64,000 nucleotides of DNA from Lytechinus variegatus. Lineage: Eukaryota; Echinodermata; Echinoidea; Temnopleuroida; Toxopneustidae. Location of the stretch: positions 7,856,501-7,920,500 of the forward strand of contig NC_054757.1 of the NCBI RefSeq assembly GCF_018143015.1, given 5' to 3'. Of this stretch, positions 47,534 through 60,200 are shown in pieces. How positions within the stretch are numbered: position 1 is the stretch's first letter; every line of letters begins with the position of its first letter. The notes under the pieces are model-generated. The model saw only the letters and a list, made by a program, of their open reading frames with translations, ran no database searches and was not told the DNA's origin. The translations under genes were made by a program, and so were the position numbers.

Positions 47534-48002
47534 TAGTGAGTGATTGTATTACCGACCGGCCTTGTATTACCGAACGCGCGCATCATATGCGTCAGAAAAT
47601 AATCAAATACGCTCAAACCTTTGCAACTTCCTTCCAAAGGGAACTTAAATAGAAAAATGATGAAAAATTGTCAAAAACACAATTTCGAAGTCTTTATATC
47701 CTCAAAACAATAAAATATGGTCAAAATAGCTCATCAGTGACTTTGTTGTTTTCCCAACTTTTCCCATAGAAAACACATGTTCGGTAATACGATACCTTTT
47801 CAAGTGACCAAAATATTTCACTTGCGAAGAGGGGTCCGATTGGAAGCTGATGTCGTAAAAATGAAAAACAATTTCGGCAAAATTTCTGCATATTTATATT
47901 TTTTAGGTATTTGTGTATTTATGGTGAAAGTTTGGTGAATTTTATTGGAATGTGTTTGATATGATCAAATTCATGAAAAGTGTTCGGTAATACGATCCAC
48001 TA
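47534..48002. mobile_element. MITE, ends GTATTACCGA, TA-flanked
   Basis: Left TAGTGAGTGATTGTATTACC and right TTCGGTAATACGATCCACTA are inverted and bounded by TA. A third TTCGGTAATACGATAC lies at about 47780. Non-coding. Confidence 0.6.
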
Positions 48003-48749
48003 CCATAAATTTAAACACCATAACTGTTACATAGTTTTGAGATATGTAACAACTCTTCTAGAATGAGAAAGATAATGAAAATGCAGTTTGTAAAAAAAAT
48101 AGGGATTGGGATGCCATGCCCATGTCAGACACTTGTTCAATAAATGAAAACTTACCGCTGTGTTGTTGCAGAGTTTGAGAATAAAGTTCTTTTGTTTTGT
48201 ATTATAATCGCTCTGTATTTCCTTTTCTTGTAACCTTTCATTTTGACAAAATGAACATTGCTTAGCCTTCAAAAATTTTCTCAGGTGAACAAACCAGCAA
48301 ACATGAAGATTCCTATATTACATGATAAAGTGAAGACTGCCAAGTCAAAAGTTCCAGAAAGTTAGGATTCTATTAAAGTCTTGACTGAACTCTGAACGAA
48401 GTGTCCTTTTATTTTTAGACTATTCCATAAATTCTGAACTGCTAGGCGAAAGAATTACATTGTTGAATTCTTTCTATTTCCCATTCAATAAAGATTAGGA
48501 TGACAAAACGAATGAAGACTTTTGAAATAAGTTGCTCTTGCAAGTGCAGTGATGTCAATGTCAGATTCTGCTTGTGTTAATTATTGCGCAGATCAGCGTT
48601 GGACTTTATTGAAGAAGCGGGAGCCTTGTCCTTGCCTTGGACTCAACCGAACTTCCACGGAATTAAATTTAATTTCATCTGCAAAGTAATGTTGGCGTCC
48701 TCTAGCCTAAGCACGATCTCTGATTTCACAGTAAACGTCTGCTCCACTC

Positions 48750-49045
48750 ACTTTTACACTTCTAACTTCTTGAAATTGTTACACGGGCACAGATAAATTT
48801 ACTCTTCCACAAATGCAAACTAAAGATGGTCGGTCTCGACAACGCTATGTAAATTTACTGATGATCGACGTACGGTACGCGCCCGGTACGTGCATATAAA
48901 GCTAAGCCATATCGTGAGAGTACGTGCGCCGGCGAGCTCCCGGGAGTCGAAGGCTGAGCTTGGGGGTGGCTGTCCCACCGTGCATGGGGCATGCATTGCG
49001 GTACGGTATCTGTGCAATGGGCCGAGTACAGTTGCTACGGGTAAC
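48750..49045 (-). promoter_or_regulatory. Candidate upstream promoter/first exon of the kinase gene
   Basis: This is a local GC- and CpG-richer island (GTACGTGCGCCGGCGAGCTC, ACGCGCCCGGTACG) in AT-rich DNA, upstream of exon A on the minus strand. A possible donor GTGAGTGG lies on its minus strand near 48750. Position and composition are the only evidence. Confidence 0.25.
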
Positions 49046-49049
49046 TAAC

Positions 49050-49880
49050 GTCAATAGTTCTTGAATAGGGGTAAAGGAAGGGGTCGAAAAGCGAATCGGT
49101 TCCAAAACTTTTGATAATGAAAAAATTAGGTACCGGTATAATAATAATTAAAATTGCGTATATCTACAATGAGTTACTTAACATCATAAATTATGTAATC
49201 ATTAGTGAAATCATATCTGTCATGATTTGTAGGAAATGTGATTTTAAAAGCATTTCATGAAAACATCCGTTCCGAATCCGACTGCACGTTTGAGTACACC
49301 TGCTGAATGGGTTGTACTGCTTTTTTCTTGACCGCTTTGGCATGCAAATGCTGGTCCCATTGAGGTTCTGTCTTTGTATGATGTTTATATTTAGGGACTT
49401 GTATAATGGAAAAGCTCGATGCACTTTTCATTCATCAAATAAAACTAAGAAGCTCTTAGATTGAGTTCGCGTCAGCCCAAGGATTATTGATAAACTTGGA
49501 GATTAATAATAATCGGTGATGTAAAGGTGTATAGGCGTATAAGGTTTTTCGTAGTTTAACTCCCAGGTCCGTGGAAGGGGGAGGGTGGTCAGATTGCCGA
49601 AATTTGGTCGAAATAGTCTTTTTTTATCTTCCGCGAGGATGTAAGAAAAAAAAAACCACCTCGATTTCCTAAATGCGTGAGGACTTAATCCAGCCTACAT
49701 CCCTTTATTTGTAAATTTCTCATGTAGAATTGCATCTTTACATGTGATATATTATATAACATTTTATTTTACAAAATGTTAATAATGTATAAAACGAACT
49801 TCCAAGTGGAAAACAAAATAAAATTCATTGATTGGTCCACCAAACAATCATTACAGACCTAAACCATAATCCATCTCCAC
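49050..49880. other. Intergenic, no supported feature
   Basis: AT-rich sequence between the kinase gene's upstream region and the 55-bp array. No exon or transposon end was recognised. Confidence 0.4.
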
Positions 49881-49884
49881 TTTA

Positions 49885-52800
49885 TACAATCACATCTCTC
49901 TTACCGCCTCTCTCACAATCCTCTTACTATTTCTTACCAGTTACCATCACATCTCTCCTACCACACCCTCTCACCATCCTCTCTCTCTCTTACCATCACA
50001 TCTCACCTACCATACATCCTCCCCCTCTCACCATCCTCTATCTCTTACCATCACATCTCACCTACCATACATCCTCTCTCTCACAATCCTCTCTCTCTTA
50101 CCATCACATCTCACCTACCATACATCCTCCCCCTCTCACCATCCTCTCATCTCTTACCATCACATCCCACCTACCATACATCCTCTCTCTCACCATCCTC
50201 TCTCTTACCATCGCATCTCACCTACCATACATCCTCCCCCTCTCACCATCCTCTCTCTCTTACCATCACATCTCACCTACCATACATTCTCCCCCTCTCA
50301 CCATCCTCTATCTCTTACCATCACATCTCACCTACCATACATCCTCCCTCTCTCACCATCCTCTATCTCTTACCATCACATCTCACCTACCATACATCCT
50401 CCCCCTCTCACCATCCTCTATCTCTTACCATCACATCTCACCTACCATACATCCTCCCCCTCTCACCATCCTCTATCTCTTACCATCACATCTCACCTAC
50501 CATACATCCTCTCTCTCACAATCCTCTCTCTCTCTTACCATCACATCTCACCTACCATACATCCTCCCCCTCTCACCATCCTCTATCTCTTACCATCACA
50601 TCTCACCTACCATACATCTTCCCCCTCTCACCATCTTCTATCTCTTACCATCACATCTCACCTACCATACATTCTCCCTCTCTTACCATCCTCTATCTCT
50701 TACCATCGCATCTCACCTACCATACATCCTCCCCCTCTCACCATCCTCTATCTCTTACCATCACATCTCACCTACCATACATCCTCCCCCTCTCACCATC
50801 CTCTATCTCTTACCATCACATCTCACCTACCATACATCCTCACCATCCTCTATCTCTTACCATCACATCTCACCTACCATACATCCTCTCTCTCACCATC
50901 CTCTCTCTCTTACCATCACATCTCACCTACCATACATCCTCCCCCTCTCACCATCCTCTATCTCTTACCATCACATCTCACCTACCATACATCTTCCCCT
51001 CTCACCATCCTCTATCTCTTACCATCACATCTCACCTACCATACATCCTCCCCCTCTCACCATCCTCTATCTCTTACCATCACATCTCACCTACCAAACA
51101 TCCTCCCCCTCTCACCATCCTCTATCTCTTACTATCACATCTCACCTACCATACATCCTCCCCCTCTCACCATCCTCTATCTCTTACCATCACATCTCAC
51201 CTACCATACATCCTCCCCCTCTCACCATCCTCTATCTCTTACCATCACATCTCACCTATATACCATACATCCTGACCATCCTCTATCTCTTACCATCGCA
51301 TCTCACCTACCATACATCCTCCCCCAGGCTCACCATCCTCTCATCTCTTACCATCACATCTCACCTACCATACATCCTCCCCCTCTCACCATCCTCTCAT
51401 CTCTTACCATCACATCTCACCTACCATACATCTTCCCTCTCTCACCATCCTCTATCTCTTACCATCACATCTCACCTACCATACATCCTCCCCCTCTCAC
51501 CATCCTCTCATCTCTTACCATCACATCTCACCTACCATACATCCTCCCCCTCTCACCATCCTCTCATCTCTTACCATCACATCTCACCTACCATACATCC
51601 TCCCCCTCTCACCATCCTCTATCTCTTACCATCACATCTCACCTACCATACATCTTCCCTCTCTCACCATCCTCTATCTCTTACCATCACATCTCACCTA
51701 CCATACATCCTCCCCCTCTCACCATCCTCTCATCTCTTACCATCACATCTCACCTACCATACATCCTCCCCCTCTCACCATCCTCTATCTCTTACCATCA
51801 CATCTCACCTACCATACATCCTTCCCCTCTCACCATCCTCTCATCTCTTACCATCACATCTCACCTACCATACATCCTCCCCCTCTCACCATCCTCTATC
51901 TCTTACCATCACATCTCACCTACCATACATCTTCCCTCTCTCACCATCCTCTATCTCTTACCATCACATCTCACCTACCATACATCCTCCCCCTCTCACC
52001 ATCCTCTATCTCTTACCATCACATCTCACCTACCATACATCCTCCCCTCTCACCATCCTCTATCTCTTACCATCACATCTCACCTACCATACATCCTCCC
52101 TCTCTCACCATCCTCTCATCTCTTACCATCACATCTCACCTACCATACATCCCCCCCCCCTCTCACCATCCTCTATCTCTTACCATCACATCTCACCTAC
52201 CATACATCCTCCCCCTCTCACCATCCTCTATCTCTTACCATCACATCTCACCTACCATACATCCTCCCCCTCTCACCATCCTCTATCTCTTACCATCACA
52301 TCTCACCTACCATACATCCTCCCCCTCTCACCATCCTCTATCTCTTACCATCACATCTCACCTACCATACATCCTCCCCCTCTCACCTTCCTCTCTCTCT
52401 TACCATCACATCTCACCTACCATACATCCTCCACCTCTCACAATCCTCTCATCTCTTACCGACACATCTCACCTACCATACATCCTCCACCTCTCACCAT
52501 CCTCTCATCCCTTACCATCACATCTCACCTACCATACATCCTCCCCTCTCACCATCATCCATCTCTTACCATCACATCTCACCTACCATACATCCTCCCC
52601 TCTCACCATCCTCTCATGATCTCTTACCGACACATCTCACCTACCATACATCTTCCCCCTCTCACCTTCCTCTATCTCTTACCATCACATCTCACCTACC
52701 ATACATCCTCCCCCTCTCACCATCCTCTATCTCTTACCATCACATCTCACCTACCATACATCCTCCCCCTCTCACCATCATCCATCTCTTACCATCACAT

Positions 52801-53045
52801 CTCACCTACCATACATCCTCCCCCTCTCACCATCATCCATCTCTTGCCATCACATCTCACCTACAATATACACCCCTCTCACCATCTCTTACCATCACAT
52901 CTCACCTATATACCATGGACATCCCCCCTCTTACCACTCTCTCATCTCTTACCATCACATCTCACCTACCATACATCCTCCCCCTCAACCCCGGCCCTCA
53001 TCTTCCTCTCTCTTACTATCACATCTCTCCTACCATGCATCCTAC
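49885..53045. repeat. 55-bp minisatellite, about 56 copies, nearly G-free on the + strand
   Basis: The unit is ACCATCACATCTCACCTACC, then ATACATCCTCCCCCTCTCACC, then ATCCTCTATCTCTT, with few substitutions. Since 55 is not a multiple of 3 the frame rotates, yet all frames of the unit lack stops, producing an open frame of almost 1,100 codons. It shows only repeat-derived Ser/Pro/His/Leu sequence and no domain, so I do not call it a gene. Confidence 0.92.
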
Positions 53046-53074
53046 TCATCCTCCCCCTCAAGGCTTCCCCTTTA

Positions 53075-53333
53075 ACTGCCCAATTTCTCTTACATAACAA
53101 TGTGAAAGCAGAGAGGAAAAAAACCTAGTACTATTTATTTAAATAATATTTTATTTTCTTCCTCTTTCAAATCAATAAGTTTACAATCAAAATTCATATA
53201 AGTTAAGATTTTGTACACGTATAAGAAACAATAAATATATCAATATCAATGAGATTACAAATTATCAAAAATGAAGATAACTGCCCAATTTCTCTTCCAT
53301 AACAATGTGAAAGCAGAGAGAGAAAAAACAAAA
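53075..53333. repeat. Direct repeat of about 50 bp, 206 bp apart
   Basis: AACTGCCCAATTTCTCTT and AACAATGTGAAAGCAGAGAG occur at the end of the minisatellite and again at about 53280-53330, around an AT-rich spacer. Confidence 0.75.
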
Positions 53334-53479
53334 TATCAATCGACATATAAAAACAGAATTTTTAAAAGATGACTTTTATCCTGAACATAACTGTACAAGA
53401 AATTAGTAATTTTTTATTTTTTCACTTTTATTTTATCTTTTTTTCATCTATATTGTCAAGTCATATCTTATGTTATTTC

Positions 53480-54012
53480 ACCAGATCAAGCTGGTTCATG
53501 GTCAGCCCTTTCCCGTTCTTAGTTTTACTCCTTTTAAAAAAATAGTTGTCTTGTACTGTCCTGTCTCTTGTTTTGTCTTGTCTTCTACGTCTTGTCATCC
53601 CCTCTCTCTGTTTTTTTTCTTCTGTCTTGGCAAGACAGAAGAAAAATGTTGCGCAATGCGCAACATATCCTTTACAACGAAGACCCCTTTGTGTGAAAAG
53701 CTTTGCATTTGTTCAGTAATTATGTTTCCGTCAATATGATTTCTTTTTCTTTCCTGTAATACATGTATGTACGCATATAGTAAGTCGACTATAATTTCTT
53801 CTTTTCCAAGGGGGATCCACAATTTTACAAGCAGTGCCTTTTAGTGGACCCCCCTCATTTCCATTTCCATTTATGCTCTATATAATTATACTGTTTTTTT
53901 TACGAAGTAAGAATGCCCTTCTGTAAAATTGTATTTGATTTGTATTGTTTTATATTACTTTGTATTATGTTTTGAATGGAAATGAAATAAAAGAATTGAA
54001 TTGAAAAGAATT
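53480..54012 (+). mobile_element. Possible non-LTR retroposon 3' end
   Basis: A T/C-rich untranslated-like stretch ends in GAAATGAAATAAAAGAATTG with a GAATTGAATTGAAAAG tail, a form known from CR1/L2-type LINEs. No reverse-transcriptase sequence is seen. Confidence 0.4.
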
Positions 54013-54135
54013 GAAGAAAAAGGGATTAAAGATTATTTTAAAGGTTCATTAGACCAGAGGAGAATGTACTCTGGCTCAATTCAGAGTAGCGCCATCTACA
54101 GTTGTTTGTGGAGATAGTCGACTGCATCAATCAAG

Positions 54136-54228
54136 ATGGACCCAAACTTGAAGACAAAATTGAATTTTTGCACCGAAGATGAGTGTTTGGACAGATGTGG
54201 TGTCAATTCTGAGATAACAAGATTGTGT
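54136..54228 (+). CDS. FAR1/MULE-like gene, exon 1
   Basis: 31 codons beginning MDPNLKTKLNFCTEDECLDR, ending at TTGTGT before GTAAGT, phase 0. It is supported by the start context and phase fit with exon 2; similarity alone would not prove it. Confidence 0.5.
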
Positions 54229-57200
54229 GTAAGTTGCCTGACATATAAAATATGTATGAAATAATTTCAACGTTCGCAAGTATTCTATTTAGAAATAACA
54301 CCGAAATTGGGTTTTCGCTGGGATGGGGAAACCGGCCGGATCATCGCCCCGCAGCTGGCCCTGCGCCATCCCTTGCGGGGGCAGAGAGCGTTCGGAAAAG
54401 GTTGTGGAACACTGCTTCATGACACTAAACTTATATGGTGTTATAGTTTTTAAACAACGTTCTAATTGAAAAGGGAATAAATGTGCCAATCAAAATTATC
54501 ATTATTTATAGGCTAATACTAGAATAGTAATGTTCTTATTTTCATTATTGAATTCAGTACCAGGCAGTAATTTAACTTTAAGGCCTTTTATAGTACTACT
54601 ACTGATATTTATTTGTGAAATATAATTGGATAGGAGAAATTTCGCAAGTGCATGCAAGCTTTGTTACACTCAATGTGCACTGGGATATGGGGGTGGGGGT
54701 GCCTTTTAGAAATCAAGATCTTTGAAGAGGCATATGTTGATTTTAATGAGAATTACAGAAAATAGTGCCTGTGAATATTTCTTTTCTTTTTCCATATCTA
54801 CTTTAACGAAAAATTAAAGCTGGCAGGTTTATCGGGTAATGGCAAAGTTTTGTTGTTGTTCGTTTTTTCCTCAGTAGTAATAATCTCATTGCTCTAAACA
54901 AAACATGGGGTCAAGACTCAGAGACCTATTGGGCGTTGTGGCGTGCGCCTGTAATCCAAGCTGTGGGGAAGTTACAAATTGATGCAGAGGTTTGAGGTTC
55001 GAGCCCTGGTCACGTCTTTCGGATGGTGACGTTAAAGGTCGGTCCCAGACGTAAATAACCATTTCTGATTGATACACGTCTGACAAAACTCAAACACACA
55101 CACACAAGGATTTTTACAAGGCCATAAATGTGAGCAATAGATAGTTATTATTTTCATTAAATTTTTGTGTCTCTTCAATAGGAGTTGTTGCCTGATGGGT
55201 ATAACTATACCGTTTGTCAGTTTGACATCATTGATGAAGGCATCACTGCTCTCCTCAGGTTGGATATAAAGACCGAGTGTAATGCTCGAACTTGGCTCGG
55301 GCTGTTCCAGGATAAGACGCGTACAAATCTGCGATTATTATGGACGGGCAAGGCAGGTGGGCGAAAGAATATCTTCAGTGCACATTACCGGTGTCAGCAT
55401 GGCAGTTTCCGCAAGTCCCGTCCTGTCAGTTCAAGTTCTGCTAGGACCAAGATCACCAACTGCCCGGCCACTCTGGGTATCGCTGTCAAACGGGTGCCCA
55501 AGAGAAACAGGTAGGCTACTGTACATTGTAACCAGTGGCTCCAGAATGTTCGATTCAGAAAAGTTGAGGGTCAAACCATTGCTTACACACGATGGTTCAC
55601 CTCTCAAATCTTTGATCAGGGGCCATTTCATACCTAGTGTAGGGTTGAAGAAAATTATATGTTTGGAAGTAGAAAATAATTTAAGTTCTAATTCAAACTC
55701 AATTATCAAACTGAAGAGGGAATAGTGAAACTGAGATGCAAAATGAATTGAACAGAACCCGTAGAAGTCTGGTGGTACTCTGCTATATTTGCTGGGCTTC
55801 CTTGCCTCAGTAAAACTCATACAAAATTAGCATATGTTTAAATTACACAAAATCAACCAATGAAAATAAAGAGAATGGAGAAGCCAACTGCAAGTGGAAA
55901 AGTCTAATTCATAAAAATAACCAATAAGAGATAGAGGATGGAGATGAATAAGATGTTGGGATGATTACATAATAAGAATGTTGAACAAAAGAATCAGATG
56001 TGGGGAATGTAATGAATGAACACATCTGAATAGGAAAGGAATGACAGGAGAAGCAGGTTGAAAGTCAAATGTAAATGGATGACGACAGAAGCATTGAGAA
56101 TTTAAACAAAGCTGAAATAAATACCAAAGCTTGAACTATAAGTAACTAAACTATTAAATGAAACCAAATGTCAAAATAGCAGTCCTACAACTGATTAACA
56201 ACTGATATAACCTTGCCAAATTCTAACTACTAGTGTGGTACGGTATGTCACTGACACAGCTCCCGTAGGACTAGCGTGCCAAAATTGATTTTTTGGTTGT
56301 TTTGCCTTCAATAGGGTCCCCTTAGACCAAAAACGATGGGGGTCAAATTTTCAGACCCCTCCTTCCCTTTGTGGGGGGTCCTTTTTGGCGCCATATTAGC
56401 CTGTACAAAGTCCAATAGGATAATCCATTGTTTTCAACCTTATTTCTCACTTTTCTTTGCCAATTATATTTTAAAGTTGTCTGAGGTGTATGAGAATGAA
56501 TATTTGATGATGTTGTGATGTCAATGTTTTTTAACTTTTACCATACGGGGGCGGACTTTACGAAAAATGCCCCAAAATTGTAAAATATTGCCCCCAAAAT
56601 ATGATTTTTCCCTTTTTTGGCACTAAAATTAGGACAAAAGGATTACAAAATGAAATGAATATGTCTTGTTATACAATCCAACAACAGAGGAATATATCAC
56701 ATGTAATGTATATCATTATTTTTGGTCAATTGATGTAAAAATCATCCCCATTTCAGGATTTTATGCAGTGAAAACCTTACTACAACACTAGAGGGCGCCA
56801 TAACTTATGATAAGCACTTCCCTAAAAAAAAATCAAATTCTAGGCACTGTAATTTTATCAATAAATTTGAAAGCTGACACATTTCAAGAGCAATTATTTC
56901 CAATGCCGATTCATAGTATGGGCATCTAATTTGTTTTGATTGGCTGCCTTGGGCTAAAATAAAAAAAATCCTGGATTTTTTTTTTGTTACTTTAAAAGTG
57001 ACCTTAAAAGGGAAGTTCTCCCTGAAGAAGACTTTGTTGTAAAAATAGTAAAAAATATTAAAGAAGTTTTGAGGAAAATCCGTTAAAGAGTAAGAAAGTT
57101 ATTAGAGTTCAAAGTTTTAGATTTGTGACGTCATAAACGAGCATCTGCCCCATGTGTTATGTAATATAAAACGCATGAATTTCAAATTTTATATGGTTCC

Positions 57201-60200
57201 TGATGACTTGATTTTGTTGTCTCTTCATGATCGGGTGTAAAATGATTTGTCTATTGATATACAAAAGGTACAGTAAAAACCATTTTTAATTTTCTGAGAA
57301 AATGACATTTCATTGATTTTTTACCATTCGCTATGTAGGAATGCTGCTCGCATATGACGTCACAAATCAAGTAATTGAAATTCTAATAACTTTTTAATTA
57401 TTTCATGAATTTTTCTCAAACCTGCAATATTTTTCATTATTTTTTTCTGCTATTTTTACAATAAACTTTTTGTCAGGGTGAACTTCCCCTTGGTTTCTAT
57501 TCAAAGATTTTTAAGGGTGAAGAAGTATATCGGGAAGAGTTACAAGGACCCAGAAATCCAAGATGGCTTCCAAAAATGGAGTTTAAAATGGCTGTTAATA
57601 CTATAAATGGACATAGCACATTTTATATACCTGAGATAGATGGAATCGGTGTCTAGACCATGGTTTCAACGATCATAATTGGGACAAGAATACCGTTTCC
57701 TTTCTTTATTTATTTAACTTTTGGAGGCCATCTTGGACTCAACATAACGGGACAGTCGGTGGTCCGGTATGTTAAAAAAATCCAAGATGTCTTCCCAAAA
57801 TGGAGTTTGAAATTGCTGTTGCTGCTTGAAAAACCGATATAGTTTGTTCAATATCCGGGAATATGAATGTGTGTGACTACCATGGAAAAGTGAGTCTAAT
57901 AATACATTAGAATAAGTTACAAGGAGAGTCGTTGGTCGAGTATGTTAAACAATAGAGTATAAAATAGCCACTGTTATTTACAAGTGGACATATAATATCC
58001 ATCAAGAATATGGTTTCATGTTTAAACCATGATTTTTAAAGTCAGAAAATTTTTAGTTACAACCGTTCGAGTGTTGTGGCCCAGTGGATTGGTCTTTTGA
58101 CTTTGAAAGGGTCGTGGGTTCGAATCCCAGCCATGGCATAGTTTCATTCTGCAAGAAATTTATCAACAATATTAATATGTGAGGAATAATCTAGACGTCT
58201 ACATGGTGGTATAAAGGGTTAGATAATACATTCAACAAATAACAAGGATATTTAGTTTTCCATTTTGTCTAAAATCCATGGTAGATTAAAAAAATTCATC
58301 AAGTGGGTGCTATTACAAACTCATAAATTAATATGATAACTTAGCCATACATATAAGTGTAGGCACCAAAATATTTCTCACAGGTTGGTATTGTTTGAAA
58401 AATGTCTCCACTTTTAAGTAACAGTAGTAATTTTGGAACCCATTTTTTAAAGCCCACTTGGATTTTAAGGCAAAATGGATATCTGCATAGTCATTGTAGC
58501 CAGTCCTTAATATGTATTTTTAATTTCAACTCTTGAAATACTAGTGTAGACACCAAAATAATATCCCCAGGTGTATGTTTAATGTTCTATATCCACTTTT
58601 AAAGTAATAGCAGTCATTTAAGCAATCTTGGATTTTTGATAAACTTGACATCCGACTGTTCTTTCAACTTGAAACAATACTTGATCCTTTAAACTCTAGT
58701 GTAGACACCAAAATCAAATCCACAATGTGCATTTCTAATGAACTATGTCTACTTTAAGAACCACAGTCAATTTAGACCCTGCATTTTGGAGGCCATATCT
58801 GACATAGCAGACCACTGACAGCCCTTATTTACTTATCCAAATGTCTTATTTGACCCTTGAAACCATTGGTTTAGACACCAAACTGGGGGCCGTTTCATAA
58901 AGCTGTTCGTAAGTTAAGAGTAACTTTAAGAACGACTGGTGATCCTTTCTTACGCGCTAAACCATCCCCTATGGTGTATACCATTTACCAAAAGAAAGGA
59001 TCACCAGTCGTTCTTAAAGTCATCTTATCTTACGAACAGCTTTATGAAAAGCCAACCTGATATCTCCCAGGTCGATATGAAATGAACTTTGTCCGCTTTA
59101 AGTATCAGCAGCCATTTTAAGATCATTTTTTTGAATTCATCTTTGATTTTTGGACATACCAGACCACTGACTGTCCTTGTAACTTATCCTTATATATTAC
59201 TTAACCCAAACCAGTGGTTTAAAATTAAACATCGAAATCACATTTCCATGGACGATATGAAATCAGCTATGTCTGCTTTAATTTTAGCAGCCATTTCAGA
59301 ATAAATTTTTTGAAGCCATCATGGATTTTTGGACCCACCAGACCACTCACTGTCCTTGTAACTTTTTTCCAATTTACTACTTCACCCTTAAAATCATTGA
59401 ATCAAAACCAAATTGCGGATTTTTAGCACACGGCAGCCTTTTTTGATGCCATCTTTTATTTTCCAGGTATCCTGGGGTCCTTATATTCACTCTACCCTGT
59501 GTCAACAAATTATTTTAACTCCTAGACCATGGAGTATGAAACTAATTAGGATTCTAGGGTGGATAATGAGTGAGTCGTATTCATTAATTTTAAGTGAATG
59601 GTGGCCATCTTGGATACTATCTTGAAAATAACCACTTTCCCTGATGCAGATTTTGGTAGATTTTTAGTATATTATTCCTGAGGTCAATTAGTACTAACAA
59701 CTGTTGAAAAACAATGTAAGTTCGGAAGTTCTCTAAACATCACAGGTTATTTCAATAATGAATATGTGCATATGTGCGTGTGTTTGTGTGTGTGTGGGGG
59801 GGGGGGCTAAAATTATATTTTATGTGTTTTTTCTGTCTATCAGTAATTGGAAAATAGCCGAGAAGTACATAATTGACAATTCGAATAGAAGTCCTTTAAT
59901 CGTAAATTGTACTCTAGAACGAGTGGCCGAATGGTGAAAGTTGTATGCCAGTCAGTTGGGGGGTAGGGGGAGTAGGGGATATGGTTGGTAGGATGCTCGT
60001 CCAACTTGAAGCCTTCAGATATCGGCATTTTAGCTGTCTAGGGATGATAAAATACCATAAAATAATTCATTGTTTAACCGGGCGCAAAATTACTAATACT
60101 CCTGATTTTAGTGGGTCTCGATATAGGTGACCCCCCCCTCCCTCCTCAGGCAGTGGGTGAGGGTGGGGAAAATTGGAACCCTATCATTCCGTGATAGATT

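Noticed and set aside
49832-53128. Open frame of 1,098 codons as a Ser/Pro/His/Leu-rich protein gene
   Set aside because: It is produced by the stop-free 55-bp tandem repeat; the frame rotates through the unit, and there is no domain, start context or splice support.
55282-55820. Overlapping frames of 147 and 129 codons around exon 2 of the FAR1/MULE-like gene
   Set aside because: They are shadows in other frames; only the frame with the zinc ligands joins neighbouring exons in phase.
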